Shown: one piece after another, positions 10,957 to 23,112 of the stretch
How positions within the stretch are numbered: the first letter of the stretch is position 1
Layout: each line of letters starts with the position of its first letter
Source of the DNA: Brachionus manjavacas
Taxonomy: Eukaryota; Rotifera; Eurotatoria; Ploima; Brachionidae
Assembly: GCA_019054805.1 (NCBI GenBank)
Contig: JAHQIY010000008.1
Coordinates: forward strand, 3,643,501 to 3,707,500
DNA length: 64,000 nucleotides
Direction: 5' to 3'
Translations under genes and position numbers: made by a program
The notes under the pieces: generated by a model
Told to the model about the DNA's origin: nothing
The model's input: only the letters and a program-made list of their open reading frames with translations
Database searches by the model: none

Positions 10957-11029
10957 GCCCTTGTAGCTCAGAGGTTAGAGCACTAGTCTCGTAAACTAGG
11001 GGTCGCGAGTTCGATTCTCGCCTGGGGCT
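10957..11029 (+). tRNA. tRNA-Thr (anticodon CGT), second copy
   Basis: Identical 73-nt sequence to the minus-strand copy 210 bp to the left, with the 5' ends facing each other. The A-box and B-box internal promoters are intact and the gene ends in CTTTTTA, a Pol III terminator. Confidence 0.95.
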
Positions 11030-12063
11030 TTTTATTTTTTTAATTTTAAACTAACCTTATTAGTTTATTAAAATTATATATCATGTAAAATTTTGTAAGT
11101 TATTGTAAATAGTTTAACTAGACTTTTAGAAACACTTTTATGACACATCGGTTCACCATAGAGGTTGAAAGGATTAATTAAATTTTTTTTAAAAATAAGA
11201 TTTGAAAATTCAAAAAATATTTGAGAAGCTTCAAAGTTTTTATTTGGATTAAGAATAAATTGGAATTTTACAAATTTTTTTTCTTAGCTATTCACATTGT
11301 TAGCTAAAAATAAAGATTCTATTTTTACACTTAAAAATTTATTAATTAAATTTCTAATCATTAGTTTTTAAAATTTTAAACTAAAAGCCTAATTAAATAA
11401 CCTTAAAATTTAGATAAAAATTGAAAGAGACGTTTTTTCGTGTGAGATTTAAAATATCAAGCTATACTTTCAAATGCGTTATTCGGTGATGTTTGAAATG
11501 AATAATTTAAAAGTCATATAATCTTTGGAGTTTTTTTCTCTACCTTGAAAGCAAATAAAAGTTTAATTCAATGAAAGCCATAAAAATTAAATGAAAGTCC
11601 AACAAATAATCCTAAAAATAAATTTCTGTCATTGCCTTAAATAAAATATTAGTATTTGTAAAAATGAGAATTATTTATCCTAGATTACTTTTCAATAAAT
11701 TACTGTTCATTAATACAACTTGCAATGTTTAAATACCAAATCACCGTAAAAAATTACAAAATATGTCTAGAATGCTTAAAAAAGTTCATCTTAATATTTA
11801 ACTTAAATGACGAAAATTCAATATTGTTTTATAAAAATTAGAATTTTATTTTAATTTTTTCTATTCGGAAAATAAAATTGATAATGTTAAAACAGTCTTA
11901 AATTGAAAAAAAAAAGTATTTTTTAGAGAAAAGATCTTAAAATACTTAAGTATCGTGAAAATTTTTGTAAGTAATTTTAATATTATTCTAGTATGTTGGT
12001 AAAATAAATACATTGTTATTAAAAAAAAAAAATAAAAAGAATTTTGAAAGAAAAAATTTTTGT
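11030..12063. other. Intergenic, no feature recognised
   Basis: AT-rich spacer downstream of the tRNA. No gene or clear repeat seen. Confidence 0.5.
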
Positions 12064-12219
12064 ATCAAGGGTTCAAAACCCGCTGAGGGAGAAAAAATCT
12101 TAAATATATCTCTTCAATACAGGGCGAATTTTTAAACCATTGCTCATGTATGGGTAACAAATTTACTGGAAAAGAAGATGAGCGCCTGCCCATTATTCGC
12201 TAGGATAGAAAAGGGACAA
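12064..12219 (+). mobile_element. tRNA-derived SINE, copy 1 (5' truncated, internally deleted)
   Basis: Starts inside the tRNA-like head (ATCAAGGGTTCAAAACCCGC, containing the B box) and ends AGGATAGAAAAGGGACAA. Both blocks match the longer copy at 24933-25224, read on its minus strand. About 130 bp of the central body is missing or too diverged to align by eye. Confidence 0.75.
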
Positions 12220-13469
12220 AAATAAAAAATATTTGTAAGTTAAAAGTTTAAAGGTTTGCAAATTTCTGAACCATTTTATGAAAAATGATAAAATTTATTT
12301 TACTTTAAATGCTAAAAATTCGAAATCTTTTCTAAGTTTTTAAATCAACAATGTTAGTTACTTGGTCAAAATCTTAGAGTCGATTTTCATAATGGTTAGA
12401 CTTGACTTTTGCAAAATTTTATTTTTAATTTTTTATAAAAACAAAGATGTATTAGTTAAAAGAAAAATAATTTATTTAAAAAAATTTTATTAAGAATTTG
12501 ATTTAATTGGATTGATAAAAAATTTAATTAGATTAACAAATTTCAAATTGATTTGTGATATTCTACCATAGATGTCATAGATTCCTGGTTAGACATCTCC
12601 GCAAGCGTGCCTGCTTTAGTTTTTTTCTTGTTGTTAATTGCTGATAGGAATTACAAAACAAAAAATCAAAACTTCATATTAATGAATAATACAATTTACA
12701 TTTTTGTATAAAATATTTTTTCGATATTCTTTTTAAAAAAATTTCATAGATTATTATTTGATAAAAAACTATTCCATAATCAGTTTTTATGAAATGTTTA
12801 TTCTATCAATTAATCATTCTAGGAAATTAATTTCTAAGATATAAGCGTTCGACTTAAAATCAGCCTTGTATTCGGTTTTAACCGGAAAAATTTCAAAAAT
12901 TTGGTTTTGTGATGTCCAGTATAAAGGAACGGAATAAAGTGTAAAAATATTAAATATCTTTTTTTCTTAAAGTTTAAAATTAGTTCTGTAAATGCAACAT
13001 AGGACAATATTCAAAGTTGCATCAACTATAAAAGTCGGCTAACGGTGTGCAAAATCTTTCCAAAATGCACTACGCTCGATTATATTGAAATTCAATAATT
13101 TCAATAATTATTAATTTCTGTTCATCTATACAAATTTAGCAAACTTTGATATTTGATACAATTTTGAAAGTTACACTTACAGAACTTAGCTTAAATCTTT
13201 AGAAAAAAAAATAAATTCAAATTTTTTTCAATTTAAAAAAGGACTTTATTTCTTCTGCTAGCTAATATAATGACAGTAATTATTTTCTTCTGCCAGCAAT
13301 TTTTTTTCACCTGCTATTAAAATTATGTTTATGATAGCAAAAATAAAAGTATAAAAAGATAACCATAAATATTTTTATAAAATTTTATTCATATTAAATT
13401 TTAAAAGGAAAAAAAAACTAAGCTAAGTACCGACAAAAAATATAAAAATTTCATATGGAAATATCAATT
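12220..13469. other. Intergenic, no feature recognised
   Basis: AT-rich spacer between the SINE fragment and a MULE fragment, with no support for a gene. Confidence 0.5.
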
Positions 13470-13928
13470 TTAGTTTTTTCGCTCTCTTTTTGATTTTCTG
13501 ACAGAACTATTCAATAGTTTAATAAATACAGAAAGTTTCTGTATTTCTTTTTTTAGTTGTTGAACCACGAGGTCTTCCACGACGTTTTGGACCATTTGAA
13601 GATTTTTGTGCATGAGCTTCATAATTATGACCAAAATTTTGAGAGAAGCGACCATATCCTTATCGTCTAGTTTATCAAGAATAAGAGCAGTTGACTTAGT
13701 TTCATTTTCGTAAATTCTTAGTATCTTATCCCTAACATTTGGATTTAAACGTTGATCATCAAATTGTAATACACATTTACTAACATGATTATGTTTATCT
13801 GTTTACATATGCAGAGTGCATTTTTGTGAATCTTGGTGCAAGAGCAAATACATTTGAACTGGACAATTACCTTTACTACCTTGTGAATAACATGAAAATC
13901 GTCTTTTTTCGTCAAATTTAGCTATCAT
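13470..13928 (-). pseudogene. MULE/ZSWIM-type transposase, N-terminal DNA-binding fragment with AT-hook
   Basis: From an ATG at 13928 the minus strand encodes a FLYWCH-like zinc-binding module with CYSQGSKGNCPVQMYLLL and the distal DKHNHV, then LNPNVRDKILRIYENETKS, as in the N termini of MULE transposases. An in-frame TAA interrupts the module before DKHNHV. Further on the frame shifts, and the alternative frame encodes KRRGRPRGSTTKKR, a textbook AT-hook (GRPRG core). The catalytic core is absent. This is a dead 5' fragment of a transposase related to the fragments at 3.7-4.4 kb and 36.8-37.1 kb. Confidence 0.6.
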
Positions 13929-13934
13929 TAATTA

Positions 13935-14770
13935 ATTTTTTTTAACTAGTAGTTAAAAAAAAATTTATAGCATAAGAAAAAAATTCACTAGCAGAAAGAA
14001 ATAAATCTCTTTAAAAAACCCAAAAAATTTTTTAAATTAAATTTCCGTAATCATTAAAAAAGGTATTTATATTGTCCCAAATAATAACTGTCGGACTCCA
14101 CCAATCTTGATGATTTTTTTAATCAAATTAAAACCGTTAAATTATTTCGGCCATTTTCTATATTATAATTATAATTCTAGGAATTAATTTTGTAAATTTT
14201 TTATTTTAAGTCGAAATTTAAAAAAACATTAAAAAAAGGAATTTTCAAGAAAAAAAAAGGCAGTAAAAAACCTGGTAAAATAGCAACTAAACTGATCGAA
14301 CATTAAATTAGAAAAGTTATTAAAGTGTGATAATTATTAAAGATTTTTTTTTAAATTTTCAAAAAATCAAAATTTTATTAATTTCAGATGTTGGCTTTTT
14401 TGTTTTATAAATTTATCAACAATATTAGCAAGGAAAAAGTTAATTATCAAAATGATTTCTAAGGACAGAGTTGTTCAAAATTAAATAATAATTTACATTA
14501 GTTTTCATTTAAATTTTAATTATTTCATTTTATTTTCCATGGTAAAACCGTCCTGTAAATTACTTTGTCGGAATTTTACTTTAATTTGCATGAATGGTGT
14601 TAAGGGCTATTATAGAAGTCTTAATAGGAAATTTTCTATTATTTTTACTCTATTTGTATTTCTGGACAAAATTTATTAAATTTTAATATTTTAAATTTAA
14701 ATAATAATTAATTAAATGGGTTTTTTTATGAATAAAATTTATTTGGAAAAAAAATTGATTTAAAATAAAA
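13935..14770. other. Intergenic, no feature recognised
   Basis: Spacer between the MULE fragment and the DRC3 stop codon. Nothing recognised. Confidence 0.5.
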
Positions 14771-16606
14771 TTAATCTTGTAAATCAGCCGGCTCATAAAT
14801 TTCATCTCTAAAATAATCAATCAAACGATTGATTTCAATAACTCGCTTTCGATTTCGTTTGTATTCCTCCTCGTCGTGAATTTGTTCGATCATTGTATTC
14901 GACCAATTTTTTATCTTGGATATCATGTCATCTTCTCGTGAGTCTATTTTGAGAGTGTGCAAATCGTGCGACGTTTGCAACGCATTCACAACTGTGTCTT
15001 TGTCAATGAAAAGCTGAGCGAAAATTAATTAAATTTAAAAATTCAAAATTTATAAAAAAATTAGAATACATCTCTCAAATCATCCGGAAAGTCATCAGAT
15101 ACTTCTCCTTTGATCACTCTCTCTAAGGTAGACAAACCCGACTCCTGCAATTTTTCAAATTGGATATTTTCCAAGTCTCTCAGCTGGCCAAAAAAGCCTT
15201 GGATTTGCTCGACAAAATTATTCACCATGTCAGATAAATTCCTTTCGAACTCCCTTATAATTTCCTCCAATTGATCAACAACTTGAACCTCCAAGGACAT
15301 TAGTTTGTCCCACAACTTGTTCACTTCATCATTATACTCATTCAATTTGGCTTCTTGAACAACTTGATCTGTGATATTATTCAATTCTTCAGTTATCTTA
15401 ATTTAAAATCTATATTTTCAAAAAAAAAATTTTTTTGTTTCATTACATTTTTTTTGTATTCAATAAAAACATTGATTGCAGTCGATGCCTCTTCGGTATT
15501 GACATCTTTAGCCTCGTTGAGACATTTCCAAAACTCGTCTACTTCATTTTCCCGCAAATCTTTTTGCGCCTTACCATATTCATACATTTCTTTGCATACA
15601 CTGACAAATTTATCATGATAATCTGCCAATAGTTCATCTGCACCTGGAATAAGGTTTAACTTTTGTCCTTCACTATCTTCATTGAATAAGCTCAAAAACA
15701 GTTCATCGCTATTTAATCCTTCGACATACGCTTCCTAATTAGAAATAGAATTAAAATTTAATTTAATTTAATTTAACAGTATTTTTTTACAAAACCTTAT
15801 TTAAATGTGTTTCTTTTTCCAAATGTTGATTTTCTTTTCGAATTTTTTCTTCCGCCTCTTCGTTGCTAATTATTTGACCAATGTCAATTTCAAATCTTTT
15901 CAAACCTTCTGCTCTCTTAATAAAAAAATTAAAAACATAGATTTTAAATTTAATTTTAATTGATTTACCAAGTTCTGGTCGACTAAGCGATAGTCCAAGT
16001 AAATTATTTGTGTCAAATGGGCCAAGACATATGGAGAAAATTCGGGTTTTTCACATATTGGATTTCCTCTTAGGCAAAGAGTTTTCAGTTCTTTAAATTG
16101 TCTGAGATATAATGCAAAGTCGTAGTCATTTATTTGATTATTTCCAATAGAAAAAACTTCCAAATTTTCCAAAGTATTCATATTTTCAAGTTTAGATATT
16201 TGATTATTGAACAAAGAAAGATCTTTTAGTTTTGTTAAATTTTCCAGTCCCTCAATTTTTTCGATATTATTAAATGACAAGTCCAGCCATTCTAGATTTT
16301 TTAAATTTTCCAGACCCTCAATTTTTTCTATTACATTATTGTCAAGTTGTAGCTTGATTAAATTTTCAAATTGCCATAAATTCTCCACTCTCAGTATGTC
16401 TAGATAGGTCATGATAAAAGATTGAAGAAAATTTTATTCAATTTACTTTGAAAATCAAGCCTTAATGACAAAACTTCTTCATAAAGTATACCATCCTTTT
16501 TCGCTATATTTCCAGCTTCGTCTTTTGGACCTTGTTCTTCAATGCATGCTTTGAGCATTTTGTCATCAATGACAGATGGCTCAACGGTGTCATACAAACG
16601 GCTCAT
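14771..16606 (-). CDS. DRC3: Dynein regulatory complex subunit 3 (LRRC48), complete, 6 exons
   Basis: DRC3 is part of the nexin-dynein regulatory complex, which links outer doublets and tunes dynein motors in motile cilia. Exons are 16447-16606, 15969-16399, 15796-15915, 15447-15734, 15070-15396 and 14771-15013. They sum to 1569 nt, giving 522 aa, essentially the vertebrate length. The start MSRLYDTVEPSVIDD matches the family. Leucine-rich repeats fill exon 2 (for example LWQFENLIKLQLDNNVIEKI and LEWLDLSFNNIEKIEGLENL), capped by HLTQIIYLDYRLVD. Coiled-coil sequence follows, including KLWDKLMSLEVQVVDQLEE, and the conserved C-terminal LHTLKIDSRED and NRKRVIEINRLIDYF. Introns are 47-62 bp; the donor of intron 3 (GTTTTG) is atypical but is the only one that keeps frame. 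It implies the organism has motile cilia. Confidence 0.95.
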
Positions 16607-17439
16607 CTTGGAACTGATCTTTACGTCAACTATATTTCTAAGGTCGCTTATGAATTTTCAAAGTTTTAATATTTAATTTTTCAAAAGAAAACTATTTCCA
16701 TAACAACCATTTAAATGATATTTTGTTAAATTATTTTTCTTGTTTTTCAGAGAGGTAAAATTTAAAATTTAATTGATAACTTTAAGTTTCAAAAATAGAC
16801 TTTTTCTTTAACTTTAACTCAAAATATTGAATTTATTTTGTGTAAATTGTTATACCCTGTCTAAATTATTCGGTTAATTTTTCAGCATATTTCGAATCAT
16901 TTGTTTCAATTCTCGGAAAAATAGATTTTTTTAATTCTCTAGATAGAATAAAGTATTCATTGATTATAAAGCTGTCATTGATTTTTTTACTTTAATTGTC
17001 ACTTGAAACATTTTATGTGTAAGATTCCACCTTATCTGAATATCAAGAACAATCTTTACAATCTTTAACTTTCGGCTCATCTTTAGAAACAGTCTGGCTC
17101 TCATAAAATTGAACCAATTTAGTTGAGGAATGAATTTTCTAGCAGAAATGTCTAATTTTTTCGATTGTTTTTTTCAGATTATCATTTTCCAAGCATGTTT
17201 GAACTATTTGTTTGATTCAAAATATGAGTCGCACATTGAACATGAAAAGCATTTTTCTGGTAAGAATAAATCATTTCTGTCGCTGAAACCATCACTTAAA
17301 TAGAAAAACTTCTAAGAATGTATTGCTTATAAAACTTACATGATGAGATTGTGAAAAATAAATAATATCTAAGAGGTATTCGTCAAGCTTCCACTCATTT
17401 GAAATAAAATGACTGTTTTGATACTTCTTTCCAAATAGC
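16607..17439. other. Intergenic, no feature recognised
   Basis: Upstream flank of DRC3. No promoter motif stands out and no gene is seen. Confidence 0.45.
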
Positions 17440-18260
17440 AACTGAAAAGTATATCTTAGAGCAGGAATATCTTAATTCTGGTTTAAATTCTAAAGTTAAT
17501 AATTATCCAAAAATTTCTCTAGAGGAACTTAAGAAAACATTAAAAAAGTTAAAGAACGACTCAGCTCCTGGTCCTGATAACATATCCAACATGATGCTAA
17601 AAAACTCACCTGACTCCTTTTTGGTAATTTTGATTAAATTCTTTAATATATGTTTGAAATTAAATGATATTCCATCCTGTTGGAAAATTGCTAAAATTAC
17701 TATGATACCTAAAAAAAATTAGCACCGACCCGGCTAACTACCGCCCAATTAGTGTTACAAGTAGCTTAGGAAAAATTCTAGAAAGAATAATCACTAAAAG
17801 ACTTTACACCTTTCTAGAAAATAAAGGTTTAATTTGTAAGGAACAATCTGGTTTCAGGCAGCATCGTAGAACTTCCGATAATCTTGTTTTCCTAATACAA
17901 AAAGTTTCGGAAGCACTAACAAGGAAAAAAAAAAGCTTGCACTCTTTTTTTTGATATTTCTAAAGCCTTTGACAAAGTTTGGCATATCGGTATCATTTAT
18001 TAACTTATTAAAACTGAAGCCCCTCTATATATCATTGAATGGGTAAAAAATTTCCTAAATAATCGTAAGTTCTTTGTTAATCTCAATAATTATGAGTCTG
18101 AGCATGTTAATATTGAAACCGGTGCCCCTCAAGGTTCGGTAATTAGTCCTCTTCTATTTTCAATCTTTATCAATGATATACCTAAACAAAGCTCAAAAAA
18201 TACCTCATACTCTCTCTTGTTTGCTAATGACCTAGTCACCTTTTTCATTTTCAAAAAATA
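17440..18260 (+). pseudogene. LINE family A reverse transcriptase, decayed
   Basis: Several plus-strand frames in order give the front half of a non-LTR reverse transcriptase: LEELKKTLKKLKNDSAPGPD, YRPISVTSSLGKILERII, EQSGFRQHRRTSDNLVFLIQ, then FFDISKAFDKVWH (catalytic Asp) and GAPQGSVISPLLFSIFINDI. The YxDD-equivalent is FAND instead of FADD, a lost catalytic residue, and there are at least three frameshifts. It belongs to the same family as the minus-strand copies at 34.2-36.6, 37.1-39.1 and 43.8-44.5 kb. The family's 3' tail is not seen here. Confidence 0.8.
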
Positions 18261-18969
18261 TGGAAATCTTCTTTTTTTTTCTTGAAAATCAAAAAATTGA
18301 CACAATCAAAATCAGATATAAAAAACCCATCATAAGATATGTTAAAAACTATTTTCTCTTCAAAAATGAGCTAATTTTATCACTCATAAAGGACTATGAG
18401 GATGTTTTTGTTGAGAGCTCAAGGGAACCTGAAAAAAAGTCTCCCTTAGCAATTTTTGTCCATGAATTTCCACGGGAGTGACTTACAACAGCCAAATCTT
18501 TCATTTGTCTAGAAGCTTCCCTTTCTTAATATTCCCATTTTACTAAATGTTTTTTAAATATTGTGTACCCAATTTTGTAATACCTTAAATGTGTTTCACT
18601 TTCTTTTAATATATGAACAATAGCTAAACGAGTTTCAATACTCAAATTTTATTTAAATAATAAATAAACAATTAAAAGAAAAAAAAAAAGAAATTTATCT
18701 TTGTCACCAAAATTTGTCTCTAAATTCTTAGAGCTTTTTGTTCCTTATGACTCAATTCCTTTATCTTGGTTCTCCCATTAGCTAAATGAAACTTGAGCGT
18801 ACTTTAACTGGCTTTTTGTTAGAGGATATAGCTGAACAATCGTTACTTGGCAAACTATTTTATTCTAAATTTTTTTCATATGCTGCCATACAATAATAGA
18901 CTAAGAAACTTTAACCTGTACCACAATGAAAATGACAACACAAATTCTTATGAAGACGCTTGATCCGAA

Positions 18970-21900
18970 CCCGAGTTAGTCCAAAATGGAAACATAAAGA
19001 CGAGGATTGATACTACATCTATCACTCCTGCTGCTCCAACAGCATCTTTTGCTAACAAGGTAAATCAGGGGACTACAAGTGCTCCTGAAGCCAGTGGTAA
19101 AGTAAAAAAGCAGTCTAAAGCCGTTACAAAGGCAAAAGCCACAAGTTGTGTTGTCGGATGCCAAAAGAATACAAATCTTGCGGCGACAAGACCACCAAGA
19201 TTATTTGATTACTACACTGGCTTCTGGTCACTAAGTAGTACCAAAGAAAGTGTTAAAGCAGTGATTGAACAATTTTCTTCAGTTGAAGCGATTGAAGAAC
19301 TTAAACCCAAGTATGACCAAATCGTACAAATTTCAAGTATTTAGTAACTACAAAGAAGCTGTGTTGTGAAGCTGTGAAGAAGCTAACAATTGGCCAACTG
19401 GTATTAGAGTGAAAAGAAGTGAGCGATGATTCTGATAATGAGCTTGCTCATGCCCCATTTAAGAAGCTGAATAATGGCAAAGAGGTGAAGATTGAGGAAT
19501 TTATCAATAACTCAAATGATTTTGTAGCTGAGCAGACGGTCACGCAACCGGAACAGCTTACAACTAATTAATGTTAGTCTCAAGCTACAACTGTAAATAT
19601 TTCACTACCAGTAGGGTAATTGCAGATAAAATTTCAGAATTTTGTGATTTATTATTTTTATGCGAGCGCTGGCTTTACCCAGCAGAAGAATACTAGATAA
19701 AAGACCGCTATCCAAATCACAACTTGTTTTTTCAATCGGAATTTTATTCCACTATCTTAAAGAAATCAGAAGGTCGTCTCTTTGGTGGTAAGTGTTGGTT
19801 GGTTAGAAAAAACTTAGACGTGATCTCGTTTGAATTTGATCATCCGGACTACTCGATTATAAGAGTACAGGTTTGTACTGAAATCTTCAACATCATTGGT
19901 GTTTGGATTCCTTATGACAACATGAAAAAACTAAAGTACTGTAACTTCAAATCCATCATATCGTCTATGGAAAACATCCTAGATGATTGCTCACATGAGT
20001 ACTTTCTATTAGTTGGAGACTGGAATCGTGATCGATTACGAGGTTACGAGGTAAGCGATTCGATAAACTCTTTATTATGAACAATCAACTAGCTGATTGT
20101 GCCGACAAATTCAAACCGTCGATCGACTTTACATACAAAAACGGCGATTACAGGGCCACATTGAATCACATCTTAGTTAGAAAGAATGACCTGGTTAGTG
20201 TTTCTAGGTTTGATGTTTTACATGATCCCAGTAACTTAAGTGATCACCAACCGATTTTTTGTGAGTTTTACATAAGAGAAAGTAGTCAAAAAAACGACAG
20301 TTTGACAATGAAAAAATTTCATTTGTTAGACTGGCGAAACTCATTGTTTGCCGAGAGGTATAAAGCTAATTTAACCACCAATCTAGGAGAATTATAACAT
20401 ATGATAGATCGGACTGATATAATAATTGAGAATGACGAGCCGAGAATGACGAGAAAGACTATAGCTGTCAACGATTTTGGAGGAAAATAGCTCGATATAG
20501 GAGCATGCGTAAAAGTATTGACTAATGTTTAAACAAAATTAGTATTGGTGAATTTTCGAAATTTTACGCTAAACTGTTTTCATATAAAGAAAAGATCCAT
20601 AATGCTTCTCACCAAGGGGTCAGGAACCATGTAAATGACTACTTTTCAAATATAAGGAACACTAAATATGTTCCAGTGTTTAGTGAAGAAGACATATGTA
20701 AAACCATAAATTTACTTAAACGTTACAAGTCCGCTGGATATGACAAAATATGTAATGAATTCTACAAGTTTGGCTCTTGTAAAAATCTTTTTGTTATTAT
20801 TGCATGATTTTTCAATGCAGCTTTGCACCATGGTTATTTGCCTGACTCGTTTAATGTTTCAATAGTAAATCCGATTCCAAAAGGCGGCGTTACAAATGAA
20901 CCAAGCGATTTTCGACCTATTTTGGTGTCAAATTCGTTTGCCACGATCTTTGAAGCCTTGCTTCTTGGTGAAATGGACTGCTTCAATCAAATTCATGTTA
21001 ATCAATTTGGATACAAAAAAAAACATATCATGAAAGCATGCATATTTTATTGTAGATGAAACGTTCAATTACTATAGGCAGAATGGATCTAAAATTCATG
21101 TCGTTTTTCTGGATGCTAGTAAAGCTTTTGACAAGCTATGGGGGATGGCCTTTTCTTGGAGCTAATTAATCGAATTCCAGATGGACTGTGGCGCAAACTC
21201 TACAAGTACTAGCGAATCTCTTAAATTATTGTCAAATATGATAACGAACTCAACTGAAGGTGTAAAACAAGGAGGTATTCTTTCTCTTTATTTGTTTAAT
21301 TTTTTCATCAACAAATTATTGACTGAGTGTACTGAGCTAAATCTTGGTGCCTCAATTAATGGGACTAGCTTGTCCGTAATTAGTTATTGTGATGATCTTG
21401 TGATCCAAGCACCTTCTTTTAGTCATTGTCAAACTTTTCTTGACAAATGCTCCAAGTATGCTCAGCGGTGGAAAATTGACTTCAATCCTTTGAAATCAGC
21501 GGCTTTAGTCTTTCTAAATGGTAAAGCTATAATGAGGAGAAATTTCACCTTAAATGGTTATGAAATACCTCAAACTGAGAATATAGAATATTTAGGCCTT
21601 CCAATAGGCAATAGTGAATTTGTTTGGAATTTTGTCGAAGAGAAATGGAAGAAAGTAGAAAAGAGCTTCTACTCTCTTTATGGCCTCGGCTGTAAACCAA
21701 AATCTGCACCACCGGGGTTAGTTGGTTTTCTATACAAGCAATTTTGTCAATCGATTTTTCGATACCACTTAGACCTGGTATTTGTAGGTGAAACTAAACT
21801 TGGTGAACTTGATATCAGGAAAAAATTACTAATTAAGAGAATGTTTGACATAAAGAAATATGCCAGTTTCAGACCGATGTTAGATGCTCTACGTCTTGAA

Positions 21901-22071
21901 ACGGTAGAACAAATTTATATGAACCACAAAATATTTTTTATGAAACAGCTTAAAAACAGTAAAATCAGTTGGGAGTTAATCCTATTTTTACATTCAGATT
22001 ACTCGACTTTTGAACAAAAAAATACCTCATATTGCAAACAGATTTTCGAGGGCGTAGATTACGAATTTTGA
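18970..22071 (+). mobile_element. LINE family B, long copy with ORF1, AP endonuclease and reverse transcriptase, degenerate
   Basis: About 3.1 kb of a non-LTR retrotransposon. The ORF1 remnant (about 19000-19560) is basic, Ala/Lys-rich, then RLFDYYTGFWSLSSTKESVK, with stops. ORF2 starts near 19570. The exonuclease-endonuclease-phosphatase domain shows SSYNCKYFT, LFLCERWL, FLLVGDWN and LSDHQPIFCEF. The reverse transcriptase shows YKSAGYDKI, SDFRPILVSNSF, FLDASKAFDKLWG, GVKQGGILSLYLFNFFINKL and the catalytic SYCDDLVIQA, followed by NIEYLGLPIG. Long open stretches run at 19724-20080, 20077-20397, 20823-21059 and 21181-22071, broken by stops and frameshifts. It is inactive but relatively young. 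The closest superfamily by eye is CR1/Jockey-like. Confidence 0.85.
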
Positions 22072-22174
22072 GTCGAAAATAAAGAATTCAGATAGCACTA
22101 AAGTTTTGAATTTCGTGAACTTTATAGAAAATTTTTTTTTTCCAGAAAACCGGTTTTAGATTTTATCTATTCAT

Positions 22175-22194
22175 ATCGGTTAACTCTAACCGAT
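22175..22194. repeat. Perfect hairpin downstream of LINE B
   Basis: ATCGGTTA / ACTC loop / TAACCGAT, an 8-bp perfect stem about 100 bp after the LINE B stop. It may be the 3'-UTR stem-loop recognised by the element's reverse transcriptase; that role is inference. Confidence 0.5.
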
Positions 22195-23112
22195 CGACCG
22201 ATCTTACTAATTACTTAGCCTTGGGGATCACTTGCAAAATATTTGAAAATATTTTGTACTTTTTGAGACTGATATGGACAATTTTATATTTTCTGATATA
22301 TTTCTAAATTGATCATTATATTATCAAGCTATGAACATTTGCCTAATCTTCGAACTTCAAATCTAAGATCTCATTCTTTAATTAAATAAATGGATAATTG
22401 AAAAATTATAAGTATCATTTTAAATGGATTTTATCAAAATTTTTAATAATTTTTAATAATTTTTAATTTTTTTCCATTTGCTAAGCATATTAAAAATTAA
22501 AATCAAGCATTATTAAATTACCAAAAAAGTAACCGCATAATAAAATACAGTTTGACAGCTTTTTACTTGTAATTCTAAAGGTGTGCTAACTAATTTAACC
22601 CTTGCTAAGAATTCCATCTGTTATAACCAAAAATTCTGATTTAAGAACATGCTCGAGAACATGAGATCGATGGTACGTAACCTAAGAGATAAAAACAGAA
22701 TTTTGCAAAGGTTTAAGGTTATTACAAGTTGAGTTTCAAATTATTATGAATAGTTTTTAAAATTAAATACAAATTATAGAATTGAAGCAAAATTAAAAAA
22801 CAATGTTTAGATATTTCTGATTTAAAACTTTTTTATAAGAAAAGATTCTAAATTTAAAGTCTTGACTGAACAAAATAAAAATGAAAACAAATGCCTTAAA
22901 TTGAAATGAGTTGCGCAATTTAAAAAGCCTATAAAATGAAAGTAATGGAAACAAATTGGATTTTTTTTGGGCATTTAATTAAACGCGGGTTTTGTAATTA
23001 GCTAGAGTTTTCGATTAATTAGAAAAAAAAATAAAAAATACAAAACGAAGAATAATTATTTCAACCAAAGCCATCAAAAAATCGACCAGCAAGCATTTTT
23101 TGAACAAAAAAC
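22195..23112. other. Upstream region of Y-box gene A
   Basis: AT-rich spacer with a TATA-like CCTATAAAATG at about 22929 and a 33-bp 5' leader just before the ATG, containing ATCGACCAGCAAGCA and TTTTTTGAACAAAAAAC, which is shared with the other Y-box gene copies. No other gene is visible. Confidence 0.5.
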
